Below, in pieces: positions 11,945 through 24,307 of a stretch of DNA of 64,000 nt. Within the stretch, counting starts at the first letter, position 1, and every line of letters starts with the position of its first letter. Under the pieces are notes generated by a model, which had not been told where the DNA came from, did no database searches, and worked only from the letters and a program-made list of their open reading frames with translations. The DNA is from Combretum micranthum (taxonomy: Eukaryota > Streptophyta > Magnoliopsida > Myrtales > Combretaceae). The position numbers were made by a program, and so were the translations under genes. The stretch covers positions 248,001 through 312,000 of the forward strand of contig JAMXBD010001107.1 in the NCBI GenBank assembly GCA_024138025.1. The letters run 5' to 3'.

Positions 11945-13360
11945 AAGAAAAGAGTAAATGTCGAATTCGGTACCTATCGTTTGCTTGAGTTCAGTAGAGG
12001 TTGGATCATGGTGATTTGGGCTTGGACTAGCATGGAGAGGATAAAGCATGCAAAATAAAAATTGTTTGTGGCACACCTGGCTTGGGCTCCGAGTAGCTAC
12101 TCCGATGCTTAAGTCAGAGGTCATCATAGTAAGCCCATAGATTGTACGAATATAATTAGTTGAGTACGACGTTACTATTCCCATGAAGGGTAGGCGGGTA
12201 TTTACAGGTGATCGACCTGTCAATTATAGCTGTTATGAGGTCACAAATGAGTGGGCGAGTGGACAGTTAGCAGTAATCATTTAGAACGTGGGGTGTACCC
12301 ACTACTCCACTATTGGGTGTTTGGTCCAACCTAGTGGCCCATTCTAAAGTGGTGAGCAATGTGAGATGATCGAGCGAGATCGTGGTCATCAAGGTGCGGC
12401 CGCTTATCGAAAGTTATTGTTTAGGCTTCAACCCAACAAGATAACCTAGTTCATATGTGGGTCGAACTCAATTCGATGGCCCTTATCTTAATTTAGACCA
12501 TCAACGCTATCCAAATTTTATACGAAAATTCAACTTAGTACCTCAATTTTAAAGTGTCAATTTAATACTATATCAAAGTTTTTGTAATTAAAGTTTTCTT
12601 ATCTATTTTACTACCTCAATAGCACTATTTGCTTTGTTTCTTGATGTGGCAGAAAAGTCCTATCAATACTGGACAGTGCCAAGTGCATTAATAAAATTAA
12701 ATGATATGTTGCCTATTTTATGTCTACAAATAGAGCAAACTTTGTTAAGAAGATAGTATAAATAACCATAAAAAGTTTGATTTGATATCAAATTGATCAC
12801 TTTAAAGTTTAGGTACAAAATTGAATTTTTCGTACAAAGTTTATGTACTAAATTTGATATTTATATCTTTTTTTTTTCAAATATGGACCACTATGGGTGT
12901 GAGAAGTTCATGACTTGACCTAGGGTTTTCTCTAATAGGGGTTAGGGTTTCAAGGATTTGCTTGCCTTATGGTCACGGTCAAATAATTGAAGTTTTGATT
13001 TAGAGGGGATCGATTTTGAAGGGGTAATGGTTCCTTCTACTGGTTTGAATGTGTTAGATTTCTTTAATTTTTTTCTAATGTTAATTCTGCTCCTCTACTA
13101 GGGTTTGTTGATTTTCCCGCGCACTCCTATTTTACCATGATTTGCTTAGGTGCACTATCATTTCTTTTGCTACTTTGACGGCGTGGATTCAACTGGTAAA
13201 TGCCAAATGGGTTTGCATAGGTAACTGATATCATGGAGTTAAGTGGGTAGTGTTCATAGTATAAAAAGTTTAATTGGATATAAAAAAAAATTTAAAGTCA
13301 AGGTATTTGATTAAATTTTTCGCTAAAGTTTAAATACCGAATTCATCATTTCCGCCATTA
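11945..13360. mobile_element. Putative TIR element with a nested repeat
   Basis: The left end reads 'aatgtcgaattcggtacct'. The reverse complement of the right end reads 'aatgatgaattcggtattt', a candidate inverted repeat. Inside lies the dispersed repeat at 12520-12870. No transposase frame or clean target duplication was seen, so this is tentative. Confidence 0.35.
12520..12870. repeat. Dispersed repeat, second copy
   Basis: It is similar to 786-1125 and 47758-48060, with shared 'gatatcaaattgatcacttt' and 'tttaggtacaaaattgaat'. It has palindromic-type ends and no coding capacity. Confidence 0.5.
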
Positions 13361-14539
13361 ATGATATTAATGAAAATTATAAAGTTTGAAGTTATTGGTT
13401 TAAAATTTGGTTTACAAATTAAAAAAATAAATTATTAAAAGATATTTATATTAATGAAAATTGCAATTTATAATATTCAAACAATACCATCACAAATCAA
13501 TTAATGATATAAGAATTAAATTGTTGACGATAATAAATTTTAGTACAAATACAACAATCACGACCACACAACATTAAGAAGAAGAAAAGCAATAAGTGTC
13601 ATTCTATTTAAAATATTTAGAAAAAAAATTCAGTATTTTACTAACTTCATATGCACATATTTTATGGTTTCTATTTTTCTAACTTTTTATCATCAATAAT
13701 ATGTTTCATTTCCCATTAGCATTGATAATTAAAAACAATAAATTACTAACTCAAGATGCCATTACATCAAGTACCTTTCAATGCTCTTTAATACCAATTT
13801 AACTCAGTAATATGTAATATTAAATCTTTTGATCTTGTTTAGTGCCTTATATAATTTATTATAATTAAATTACTAAACCTACCCTTTTTGTCATAACTGA
13901 CTTCCATAAATAGATTTTGAATTATTAATTTATGGTATTATTGCATTTGCAACTAATTATACATTTCATATCACACACATATCAGTTTTTGTTAATAATT
14001 TATAATATTAATGCTCTTCCACACTCTCAACTTTCCATATATTTTTTTTTTAATTTTAGGTTATTCTTCTCTCATCTAGTTTTCTTTCCTTTGTTAGTTT
14101 TTTTTTTTTTTTTCATTCAATTTAGTCCCAATTAAAAATGGCATTTTTAATACCATAAAATTAATATGCCAAAAGGCTTACAGTGGATTTAAATTATTAC
14201 CACTTTGTTTGAAGCTAGAGATTTTATTAAAAGAAGAAGTGAATACAATGTAGCTCAATTTTTATGATTTTTAAGCATTCGGATTGATGTTAAATTATAG
14301 TATATTTAGCATTCCTCCCGAGGGATAATTATCTTACTATCTTCAACTTTAATTTGAGATTTGTTATCCAATTTTATAAAATTATTTTCATTTATTATTA
14401 AATGTGAGATTAATAAATAAAGAGTACAAGAGGTATTATTTTTCAATTGGCCAACCCTTTTTATAAAAATAATAACACCTTTTTTTTTTAGTTCAACAAA
14501 TTTAGATATTTATTCTTTCTTTATTTCAATTATATTTTT
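13361..14539. other. AT-rich non-genic stretch
   Basis: Very AT-rich sequence with long T runs (about 14041 and 14101). No gene or element could be supported. Confidence 0.4.
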
Positions 14540-14625
14540 TTTCAGCCATTGCAACGAGAAAGGAGAAATTCGAACCCGGTAACTCTTACTCGAAAGACTA
14601 GAGTCATGTCACTAGACTACAAAAT
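14540..14625 (-). repeat. Candidate tRNA-derived SINE head
   Basis: On the minus strand an A-box-like TAGTCTAGTGACATG is followed about 30 bases later by a B-box-like GGGTTCGAATTTC. Together they look like a degenerate internal RNA polymerase III promoter. It lies at the right edge of sequence absent from the paralogous block. No tail or target duplication was defined. Confidence 0.3.
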
Positions 14626-14630
14626 TAATA

Positions 14631-15866
14631 GCTATTTTAGTTATATTTTATCCAATACAATGATATGAATGATGGATCAATTGATGAATACAAACAACTT
14701 TTAGCTCTATAGTAAAAATGTTCTAGACATACCTTTCTACTATTTACCTTTTTTCCCAAAAGTATTTTCCAATTCAAGCACCTTACTTGCCAATAGGCTA
14801 TACATATTATTTGGGATTTCTTTTTTGGGAAATTATTTTGCATCTTAATAACTCACTTCTACTTTAATACTAACACCTATATATCGATTATATTTGCCTA
14901 TTTGAGATTTCTTTTATTGGCAGTGTTTTTTTTTTTTTTTTTTTTGGTATCTCAATAGCTCACTTCCTGTTTACTATTAAGTAAATTTTGTCATTATCTT
15001 GTCTTATAGTTTTGTCATTACCAGCATTTGTGTCCTTTTTATATAAGGAATTTATTTAAGCAATTCAATTGTAATTACTAATGCTATCAACTGATGCATT
15101 AACAAATGTATATATCTAGACAATTTTTTTTATATTATTCCAATAGCCTTTTACATTTAACTTTTCTTTTCATTTTTTACTCATTGCTTTTATATATCAT
15201 TAAAAAAATTTCTGCTTCACATTTTTTTTTTTAATTTTTAGATAATGCGTATAATTTGAACTTTGGGATGTGGAAGAATCTGCTAGTATTTATGTATTAA
15301 GTGTATATAGCACGTGTGAAGTAAAATCCAATAAAAACCTTTTTCTTATACAAATTTAGAATAAATTTTTATCATTCCTATAAAATTAAAAGAAAAATGA
15401 AAAATTTAAATCTCATTCAATTCATTAAGGATCATTTTGACATCATATTTTTGTTATTTTCAAACATATATTTATCAGGAAATAGATATCAATGAAAACT
15501 TAATAATTTTACTTATAAATAGACCAAACAAATATACTATCAATATGATACAAATACGATAATATGATATAAATAAAAATAAAAAAAATCTAAAAGACAA
15601 AGAAGGGGAAAAAAAATAAAAAAAGAAAACCCAGTTCACGATTATTCCTTCATTACATATCATGGCATGAATGAACCTGAGAGACTGAGACTTATTATTC
15701 ATTATCCTTTGAGAAAAATCGTCATAAAGCAAAACGTCAATTTCCGAAGCGACAGCAGCCAAGTCGGCTTTTGGGAACCTTAGCTTAAAATCCTATTCAG
15801 AGATGTTTGTTTCCGAAATATCTGTCATATCATATGAAACCAAAAAAACATGTTTTTACGCCTATA
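14631..15866. repeat. Segmental duplication copy 1, part 3
   Basis: It is collinear with about 42945-44145 ('gtaaaaatgttctagacat', 'gtggaagaatctgctagtat', 'ccttagcttaaaatcctatt'). In copy 2 this stretch is the 5' flank of the gene at 44382. Here the homology stops before any exon, so copy 1 is a promoter-region fragment without its gene. Confidence 0.85.
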
Positions 15867-17599
15867 AGTTATAAAACGACGCGCCATGCTGAGCGTTTGA
15901 CAGCATCTCACCAGAGTACTTTGATCCATCTAGTGGTCAGAACTTTTGATACGAAGAGATTCTACTGTCCTTCGGCTTAGCCTATAAATCCTATAAGGAG
16001 GAAAATATCTGTTTCAAAAATGCATCATAGTTTTGGTCAAAAAAAAAAAAATGCATCATAGTGTTTATATATATATATAATATATAAAATAACTTTCCGT
16101 TTACCGTTCCTCATAAAAAATAACACAAATATCGATTAAATAAAATTAATTACAAAATTAATTATTACAGTAATGCATTTTAAAGATATAATATTACCTA
16201 AATGCATCCATAGTGTAACTCTTTGTGTACTTCAAAAATACTTGATGATCACTTTTGTTTCGTATACCAGTACTTTATACAGCTTATATAGAAATCTCAT
16301 GTATATTGTAAATCTTTCCTTTACCTATTTCTTCATTAAAATTTCTCATAACTCATCTAATTTCTTCATTAAGCTCATATCTTCTTTTATTCCTGAAATT
16401 AACATTTTAACCAAATAAATATATATTTTTTTAATAAAAATCAATATAATATCAAAAATAACGTGAATAATAAGAGTATTTTAACACTTATCGCATCCCT
16501 TACAACCTAGTTATGTTAAATGCGGGTTAGGAAATAGAAAGCAAATTTGGTGTGGCTTGTAAAACTCTTTAAAAGACAAATTTAATATATTTCGAAGTGT
16601 TTTCATTTTTTCATTTCCCATTTTCTAAAATTTTTCCAACACCTAACCTATAGAAAGAAATCTCTATAATATTTTATATTAATCAAGTCAACCAAATATG
16701 CTATAAATATCCCTCTAAACCAATATTTTCTAGTATTGTCAAAACCGATTGACCTGTCTAGTTCAACCCGGTTAAACATAACTTCTCGATGAAAATGGGC
16801 TGGTTTAACCACAGTTTTACTCATTGAATCTTAAACCCTAATATATTTTGGTCAAAACCCAAGCTAGGTTAGACAACATTGTTCTTTCTCATAATCTTTT
16901 TAGTGTAATACTACTCATTGTTATCTACATAAAGTCATAGTCATAACAAATCCTATATTTGCATTCTTAGACTTTTTTTTTTTTTTTTAAAATTTTAGCC
17001 TCATCATTTTAAATTTCTAGTCATCATACAATTCAACTGTTAGCTAAAAAGGAAAGTGGAAATCATTTGTTCATTAATACGTTGAGATTACCTTAACATT
17101 CCCTTATACTGCCAAAATCAAAATAGTCATGGTCTAATAATGAGCACATGTCACATGCTTAATATTAAACACTTCTGTGAAGCATTTAAACTTTCCTAAA
17201 CACACAAATCTATAGAGAGAGAGAGAGAGAGAGAGAAGAGAGACTCTAATCATCAATTGAGTTCACCCAAATGTCTCATACTTTAGAAAAGAGAAATTAT
17301 CATTTATACCTACAACATTTTAATTTATTTGGACATTCTAGAGTATGCCAGGTTCCTTGGAACATCTTAAACCTTTGCTAGATCTAAACCTTAGGCTTCC
17401 CTGATGATTTGGCCTTAATGAGCCATATAAATCTAGCACTACCTTGGAGGTTCATGTTATTCTCTCCACTTTAATCTATTAATACCCCTAAACCAAGTCC
17501 TATCATCACAAAATTTTGACAAACCATAGCATTATTAATTTTAGGATAAAGAACTAAAGATTCGTCTTTCTTTCTTTTTTCTTTTTTTTCCGGCCAAAA
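15867..17599. other. Non-genic stretch with GA microsatellite
   Basis: It contains a (GA)n run at about 17215-17236 and a T run at about 16973-16988. No gene or element boundary was supported. Confidence 0.4.
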
Positions 17600-20430
17600 A
17601 GGAACCAAAGATTCAGTTGGGATCTTGACAAGGGGAAATTCAGCAATCAGCATTATCTTTATGCCCACTAAGGATAGGTGGTTCTCAAACACAACTCTGT
17701 GTGTGTGAGAGAGAGAGAGACAGAGCGCGAAGGGGGCGGGTTTGTAAAGAAAGCAAGCAAACAATCTATTAGTTGTACATATCAAATCAAGACAAACTAA
17801 ACTATCAATTCTAAGAAGTCTATATAAATTGTTTTTTTTTTTTTTGTGTGTCTGTTTTAAAAACTATCTTATCTTACTATTATTTCATAATTATAATGTA
17901 GGTAGTTATTAGGTTTTTTTAATTAAATTGTGAAAATTCATGTACTTTTGGGATAAATGGTTTTCAAAATATAGGATTAAGGAAAGATATAATAAATCCT
18001 TTTTAGAAAAATTACACAAACCCACTAGGTGAAAAAAAATCCCATAAACAAGCAAATTGTACTCATTTCTTAAAAAGACAAGGTTGTAAGTAGTCAACTT
18101 CATCTCTTCAAGAAACGAGATCAGTATAAATACACTAAATTCGTTTCTTAAAAAGACAAAGTCAAAATCAACCTTGAAGACGATGATGGTTTTACAACAC
18201 TAAACTCATCTCTTAAAGAGACAAGATTAATCACTTATGACCTCGTCTCTTCAAGAGACAAGTTCAACTTATCTAAAACTGGAATTATTTTCATTATTTT
18301 CATTCTGGTAGTATTTTTGTATTTTTTTTTAAAATATCAATATTAATTTCCGTTTCCCCAAAATATATCGTATGCATTGGGTAAAAAAAAGTTTTAATAA
18401 AAATATCCATCAAAAGTGAATAAAAGTAAATGATAAACAAGTCAATTAAGGAATTTTTAAAGTAATATACATATATTTTCACCTTTTCACCATCTTACTG
18501 TTACCAAACACAATGTACACAAGTTTCACTATATATATATAAAGAGAGAGAGATGTTCAATGCATGACCAGAAAAATAAAATGAAACGAGTAGACACTAA
18601 ACTAGCATGACAATTAGGCTGAGCCTCAACATACTAGATAAGTACCTAATTAGGCGCAGACAATTCAATTTTAGTCATGATAGTTTATGTGCAAAAATAG
18701 AAGAAAAATTTAAGGAATATCATAAAGATTTCCATTGTAAGAAATCATGCATAAATTTGCACTCACATCATGACTGTCAGTATGCATGGCCGCATGGCCA
18801 CGATCTTACTATTCTGTAGCTGCACGTAATAGTAACTGTAGCCAGACATTCTAACAGTCACCTGCACCCAATTGTAATGGTGAAAACCTCCAAGTTGCAA
18901 GCTGCAAGCGAAGACTTTCATAGCCAGCAGAAACTTTAATCAAGGCACAAACAGTAGAAACTTTCATAGCTAGCACTAGCAGCAATTTCACAATATAAGC
19001 CTCTGTCATACCCATGATGTGGTAATTCCACTAGATAGGAATATAGCAAGTCATATTCAAACAATGCAAACTAGCACAAACATCCTCAAACAAAAGCACT
19101 TTTTTCCATGAAAGATATGGGAAACCTAGGATGACATTAGAATCCTATCAATGAAGAGCCACAAATTAAATTTAAAAACCAAAAATAAAAAAATAAAGTA
19201 GAAGAAGAAGAAGATCATGGCCTTATACCTTACACATCATTTTTTACAACCATCCCCATCCAACTCATATATCCAACAAAGGGAAACCACATTGATAATA
19301 GCGTCAGGGACCCCAGGTACAATGTATGGCAAGCTGTTTGAGAGCTCAATACTGTGGTGATCACCCATGGACTGACATGATGGTCAGTTGCCACAGCGGC
19401 CATATTAGCAGGTGTCAAATACTGAGAAAGTCACCGTGATGTAACCTATCCAATTTCCGCAATAACAAAACTCTGATACAGAAAGATTAATGACCTAACA
19501 GCGCAAACATAATGCGGAAGATTATTCATTATGGTATGTTAAATCCATTCTACATTTGCTGTCAAGAAAAATGGGGAAAGAAGAAGATACCTCGCCAGCA
19601 TAAATAATAGTTTTGAACTTCTTAAAGATGGAAGAGCAAGCTTCCTCATTGAGCTGCCAGATATAACATGCAATAAAGACAATTGCATTACATCCAAACA
19701 TCAAAATTCAACCCAACAGTGATCAAACGCCCAACATCCAATTCCCTAAATAGCCAAGCAGATCCATGTGCACATAATGCATGTGATTAATGTAAACATT
19801 AAAACAATAAAAAAAAAAAAAACAAAAAAAAAAATGGCCATACAAACAATTATACGATACCTGAACAACTTTTGCTTTCTCAAAAAAACTTTTCAATCCA
19901 ATTGGGTCTCATCAATCCAACAATAATATTCTCTTTAACAAGCATTTGTGTACAAACTAAAATCAAGCAACATCCACTTTACTAAATCATCTTTTCTTCT
20001 TGAAATTCTTTCAATTTTTCAAGCATTTATAAAATATTAAAAAGCATTCTTCTTCAACAATAATGTTTGCCATTAAAACTAAAACTAATCAACACCCACA
20101 TCACAAAAAAGATCTTTTCTTCCAAAGGTCACACAATTCTCTGACAACATGACAGAAACCTTACAAACTCGGAAAAGAAAATAACCCTTAACCCTAGGAA
20201 AGAGCAAAGTGAAAGAAAAAGAAACATGGACCAGCAAAAAAGCAAAGGCCAAACGAGGTTTTGATTAGCAAACCAATCATAAAGCTTAGGAACCAGAGAA
20301 TTCCATTGAGCGTATCTTTCATCTACCGATCTCTCTGATGCTTTGCCTCTCTTTCATTTTTCTTTTTTTTCACTTTTCCCACCTAATGGACTTACTGGGA
20401 GAGGAGGTTGGCAAGAGCAGTGGTACCATA
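17600..20430 (-). pseudogene. MSI4/FVE-like WD40 pseudogene, copy A
   Basis: Recognisable exon pieces of an RBBP4/7-type histone-binding WD40 protein of the plant MSI4/FVE group, in order on the minus strand. Exon 1 (about 20232-20357) reads SVDERYAQWNSLVP and then NQNLVWP, out of frame with its upstream ATG. Exon 4 (19591-19653) reads LNEEACSSIFKKFKTII and has an intact GT donor. Exon 5 is at 18767-18861 (SKIVA, HTDS) with inserted bases. Exon 6 starts at 18645 but reads VLI, then TAG where Trp is expected, then YVEAQPNCHA. The rest of exon 6 lies beyond a 791-bp insert. Exon 7 remnants (GHKDNA) are at about 17620-17680. Exons 2 and 3 and everything after exon 7 are missing. Introns are kept, so this is a duplicated rather than a processed copy. 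Confidence 0.85.
17805..18595. mobile_element. 791-bp insertion in exon 6 of copy A, MULE-related
   Basis: It is bounded by perfect 9-bp direct repeats ACTAAACTA at 17796-17804 and 18596-18604, and it splits exon 6 of the MSI4-like pseudogene. Its middle (about 18058-18260) holds several copies of a 'CTCGTCTCTTCAAGAGAC'-like near-palindrome that also fills the terminal repeats of the MULE at 30758-37282. The extreme ends are not clearly inverted. It is probably a derivative of a non-autonomous MULE. Confidence 0.6.
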
Positions 20431-20439
20431 ATATATATA

Positions 20440-20789
20440 TGGATTCATATTTACCAGATTCCAGCCCATCTTGATCAAACACCCACAGTTCTTTAATATG
20501 CTTTAAATATTGCATTATGATTAGTAGAGATACAATCATAATATTAATTCTTATACAGCAAACATTCATTTAAATATATATATAAGCAAGATAAAATGTG
20601 GGCTAAAGCTACAACAAAAGATTAATAAACAAAATCAAGGGTAACTACACTGCCAAGAGAGAGCCGAGACAGTAAACCTGAATCCATATATAAATTATGC
20701 ACCACCGTAATATAATATGAAAGGCGATGGCAGCTGTAGGTGGATAGGCAAAAATCACAACCACTAAAGCCTTGCCGGTCAATTGCTAG
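20440..20789. other. Spacer upstream of copy A exon 1
   Basis: No gene was seen. It separates the MSI4-like exon 1 of copy A from the TIR block at 20790-21682. It has only weak similarity to the matching spacer in copy B (30619-30757). Confidence 0.35.
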
Positions 20790-21682
20790 TAATGTGAAGA
20801 TATATAGAATATATTGTGGTATGTTTAAAATGGAAGGAAACCAATGGAAATGAAAATATATAGAATATATTGACAATTTAAGAAAATAATCACAATGGAT
20901 GGGAGCGGAAAAAATGAATTGTGACACCTAGTTTTGTAAATATCGGTGAAAATTGTAATTTTCTATTTCCATTTTAAAAAATCAAATGAAAAAAAAAATA
21001 GATTCTTTATATTTCCTTGCACGTTTCCTTATACAAAATATAAATTACACTTCATTTTATTTTAATTTTCACTTTTTATTTTTTTCATTTCCATTCATTT
21101 TTTACATTTTTATTTATTGCTTGCACTCTACAAAATCAACCTTTTCAGTTTTTAAGATGGAGTTCCGCAACTTCTATATTGATAACAAAATTATAAAATA
21201 ATTTAAGAACACAAAATTGAGTTTTAATTAGGTTTAACATTATGTTTGATTTTGATAAAAGAGAAATAATAAAATTGAATAAAGAAATTAAAAAAGAGAG
21301 AGAGAGAGAGAGATGATGTGAAATTTTTATTTTGTATATAGGAACATATGAAGGACATGTATGGAATCTATTCCTTTATTTGATTTGTTTTAGAAATGGA
21401 ATAAATTAGTATAGAAATAAATTACTCGCTTTTTATAAACATTGTTGCAAAGAACAATTATAAAACTGTGTCTCATTCACATCAATTTTCACCAATACCT
21501 TTCTAAATTTAGATGTCACGGTTCACATTTTTCATTTTCCATCCATTTTTACGTTTTTCTTAAATTGTCAACCATCCCATGTACTTTCATTTCCATTGAA
21601 TTCCTTCTATTTCAAGCACAAAATAAATATATTTCTTACAAATATAACATTAACATGGACTATATAGTGTCAATACCCTTAT
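20790..21682. mobile_element. Non-autonomous TIR element, copy at 21 kb
   Basis: The left arm (TTTAAAATGGAAGGAAACCA..., 'caatttaagaaaat') is the imperfect reverse complement of the right arm ('...tttttcttaaattgtcaacc', 'gaattccttctatttcaag'), giving inverted repeats of about 120 bp. The same block, with its right flank 'ataacattaacatggactata', recurs at 37283-38137. It also shows what the MULE target site looked like before insertion. The superfamily is not assigned. Confidence 0.65.
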
Positions 21683-21720
21683 AGATTGATGTGAGTTCGA
21701 TTACCCCCTTCCCCAAAGTT

Positions 21721-22675
21721 GTTATGACAGGGGCATTTGGAACACTGCCAGCAATCTAAATAGAAATGGCAAATGAATTAGAAAACTGACAGGGATGAGC
21801 TGAATGTATCTAGATAATGAGATTGCATATATCAGGCAAATAAAATAAAAAAGATACAGCAATAGTTTAGCCAACAAATATATACTGAGAATCTGAGTAG
21901 CTCTCCAATACATATCAGATCATAGATGAGCAGACTAGATAAATAACTATTCGTACCAAAGCAGACAACAGCATCAAATAAGTGGAAATGCAAAGAGACA
22001 GAAGATTTTGCTATTATAAAATTTCAATCTACACTAGCATATACTGCCATGCCTCTTCCCTTAAACTTAAATAAGGGGAAAAAGAAAACAATATATTTCT
22101 GTTGCATATTTGCAGCAAGATTATTCACTAAAAAGATGAAATTGGCAACAAGTTTTTACCTGCTCAGATAAAGACGCTGACTATATTTGTAAGTGTCGAT
22201 CAAGTTGTGGGTCCCATCTGTAAAACAAAAGAAACAGCAAATGGATTGGCATTAGCTCTCCACCAAATAGTTTAAGAAATTGTGCTCAATATTACATGAA
22301 TAACAAAACTTAAATCAAATCATTCCATTCAATTAGATGTGGAGCACAGAATCCCAGAACATACACGAACTATACAATACACAATCACATCTATATAGCT
22401 CCTTCATGAAATGATGATAAACCATATGGGTGTGCATTTCTGCTAGAGAATTATTTCTACTGGATGGAACAAACAACAAATGACCACAAACTTAGCAAAA
22501 TCCAAAGCAACCATAAGGACCATTTTCAGATTTAAGTGATCTGACAGCAGCAAGCATAAATGAGCCTGCTGATCTCTCTGATGCTTCATTGCTTTGCCTC
22601 TCTCATTCATTTTTCCACTTTTCCCCCTAATGGAATTATTGGAAGAGGAAGTTGAGGAGGCAGCAGTTCTATGAC
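21721..22675 (-). pseudogene. MSI4/FVE-like WD40 pseudogene, copy C (5' exons only)
   Basis: There are three pieces on the minus strand. An N-terminal piece (about 22560-22675) is basic and Ser/Lys-rich (SIRGKSGKMNERGKAMKHQR), resembling the head of MSI4-type proteins. Exon 2 (22160-22217) has a TTTTACAG acceptor; it encodes degenerate WGPQL...TYK..QRLYL..EQ with a one-base loss after TGGG and ends at a GT. The start of exon 3 (about 21721-21754) reads AGSVPNAPVI and ends abruptly. Everything downstream is missing. The piece abuts the TIR block of copy A. It is a remnant of a third tandem copy. Confidence 0.7.
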
Positions 22676-22679
22676 TAGG

Positions 22680-24307
22680 TTCAGTAAAACTTGTAAATTC
22701 TAATAGTTAAGGAATTTAAATTGTCCAACATAAGTCCAACTAGTGCTAGTGGCCAAAAAAAAAAAGGTCCAACTAGTGCCCACCGAGAAGAAACCGATCT
22801 TGTTTGTATTCTTGTGACCAGGTACTTATCTTTGATTATTAGTAGAGTTGGGTTGTGATGCAATAACATGATCAAACTAAGTTGGAGTTTTCAAAGTTAT
22901 CAGTGCTAGGAACATAGGCAAGGAAAGGGAAAGCATGAACAAATTCTTCCCCCTCCACCGTTTAAAACCCAAGTGGAAGCTTACACAGTCTAATATAACA
23001 TGAACACTATTTTTTTCATTGAGATAAATCAGATTCAACCTCCATCTCACAACCCATTATAATTTATAGCTACTAAAGAATCCCAAAAGCTTTCTATATT
23101 ATACGATCCTCCCATTTCTTTATGGCATACCTATACCCTTTACCCTCTATCATGTGACATTGAGCCTTTCATAAGTTGAAAAAACACATACACTTCTAAC
23201 TAAATTTCATAATAAAGTTCAAAGAATATATACATTCCTAGATAAATTTCATAACAATACACCTCCTAAAATTTGTATAAATAAATTTGATACGAGAGAA
23301 ACCTACAATTGCATAATTAAAATATTTACAGATTGGGAGCAATTTCAGAAGTTCTTAGCAGTAGCTCTGATTTACACTATTTTATGAGTTAATATTAAGT
23401 TAAACGTGAGCATTTACCTGTATTTTTCTTCCTAAGTTGCATCTGGTTCTTCATAATAAGTAAAGCAGTAACAGAAAGACAATAGGAAACACAAATTTCT
23501 TAATCCATATTTGGTGCACCAATTATAGCACAAGATTGTTTCTTTCTCCTTTTTTTTATGTTAGTAATTTGCACAAGTATTATAATTAGTAGTGGCAGTA
23601 GTGTGAATGGTAATAATATGGTGAAGGTGATGGTAACTTGTCCTGGTGTTGTAATGGTAACAGCGATGGAAGCAGCAATGCAGCAATTACATTGTTTGTG
23701 GACAATAGCTAAATCAGAGTCGTATAAACAGAGTAATGAAGGTAGAATGTTAGATCGGGATTATTTTACATATCCCAAAATTTTAGTCTAGTACCATTAG
23801 AAGAGTTTTATCTAATACAAGTACCTGAAAATTTTATAAACTAGACACTGCCAAAATATTTATGAACCAAAAACTACTTAAATATTTCTATTTATGGCAA
23901 AATCTTGGGTTTTGCCCTTCTAAGGATTTCAACTTATGAGCAAAATTTTCAAGGCTAAAGCTTAGCCTATCCTCAATTCATAGTACATTATAATGTATAG
24001 CTTCTTTTGGATAATGTATAGGCTTTGGATCCACAAATTTCTCAAAATTTTTTGGCAGAGAGCAATCATACTTGCATGTATTCTGCTAAAAGCTTTGGCT
24101 GAAGCTTTGCATAAAGATGTATAAGTTCATCAGAAAAGAAAATCCTATCAAATCTGCATATGATAAAAGCTGATGAAATGGGCATCACCTATCACTTTCA
24201 AATCTATGGACAAAGGCCTCAGATCACCAGCATAAGTATTCAACCAGAAGGTACCAGCCAACAGATAAAGACTCAAATTCAAGGCCTTTAATATATTCCT
24301 AAGTAAT
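22680..24307. other. Spacer between copies C and B
   Basis: No exon or element could be supported. The part near 24308 would be the 3' untranslated and downstream region of copy B. Confidence 0.4.
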
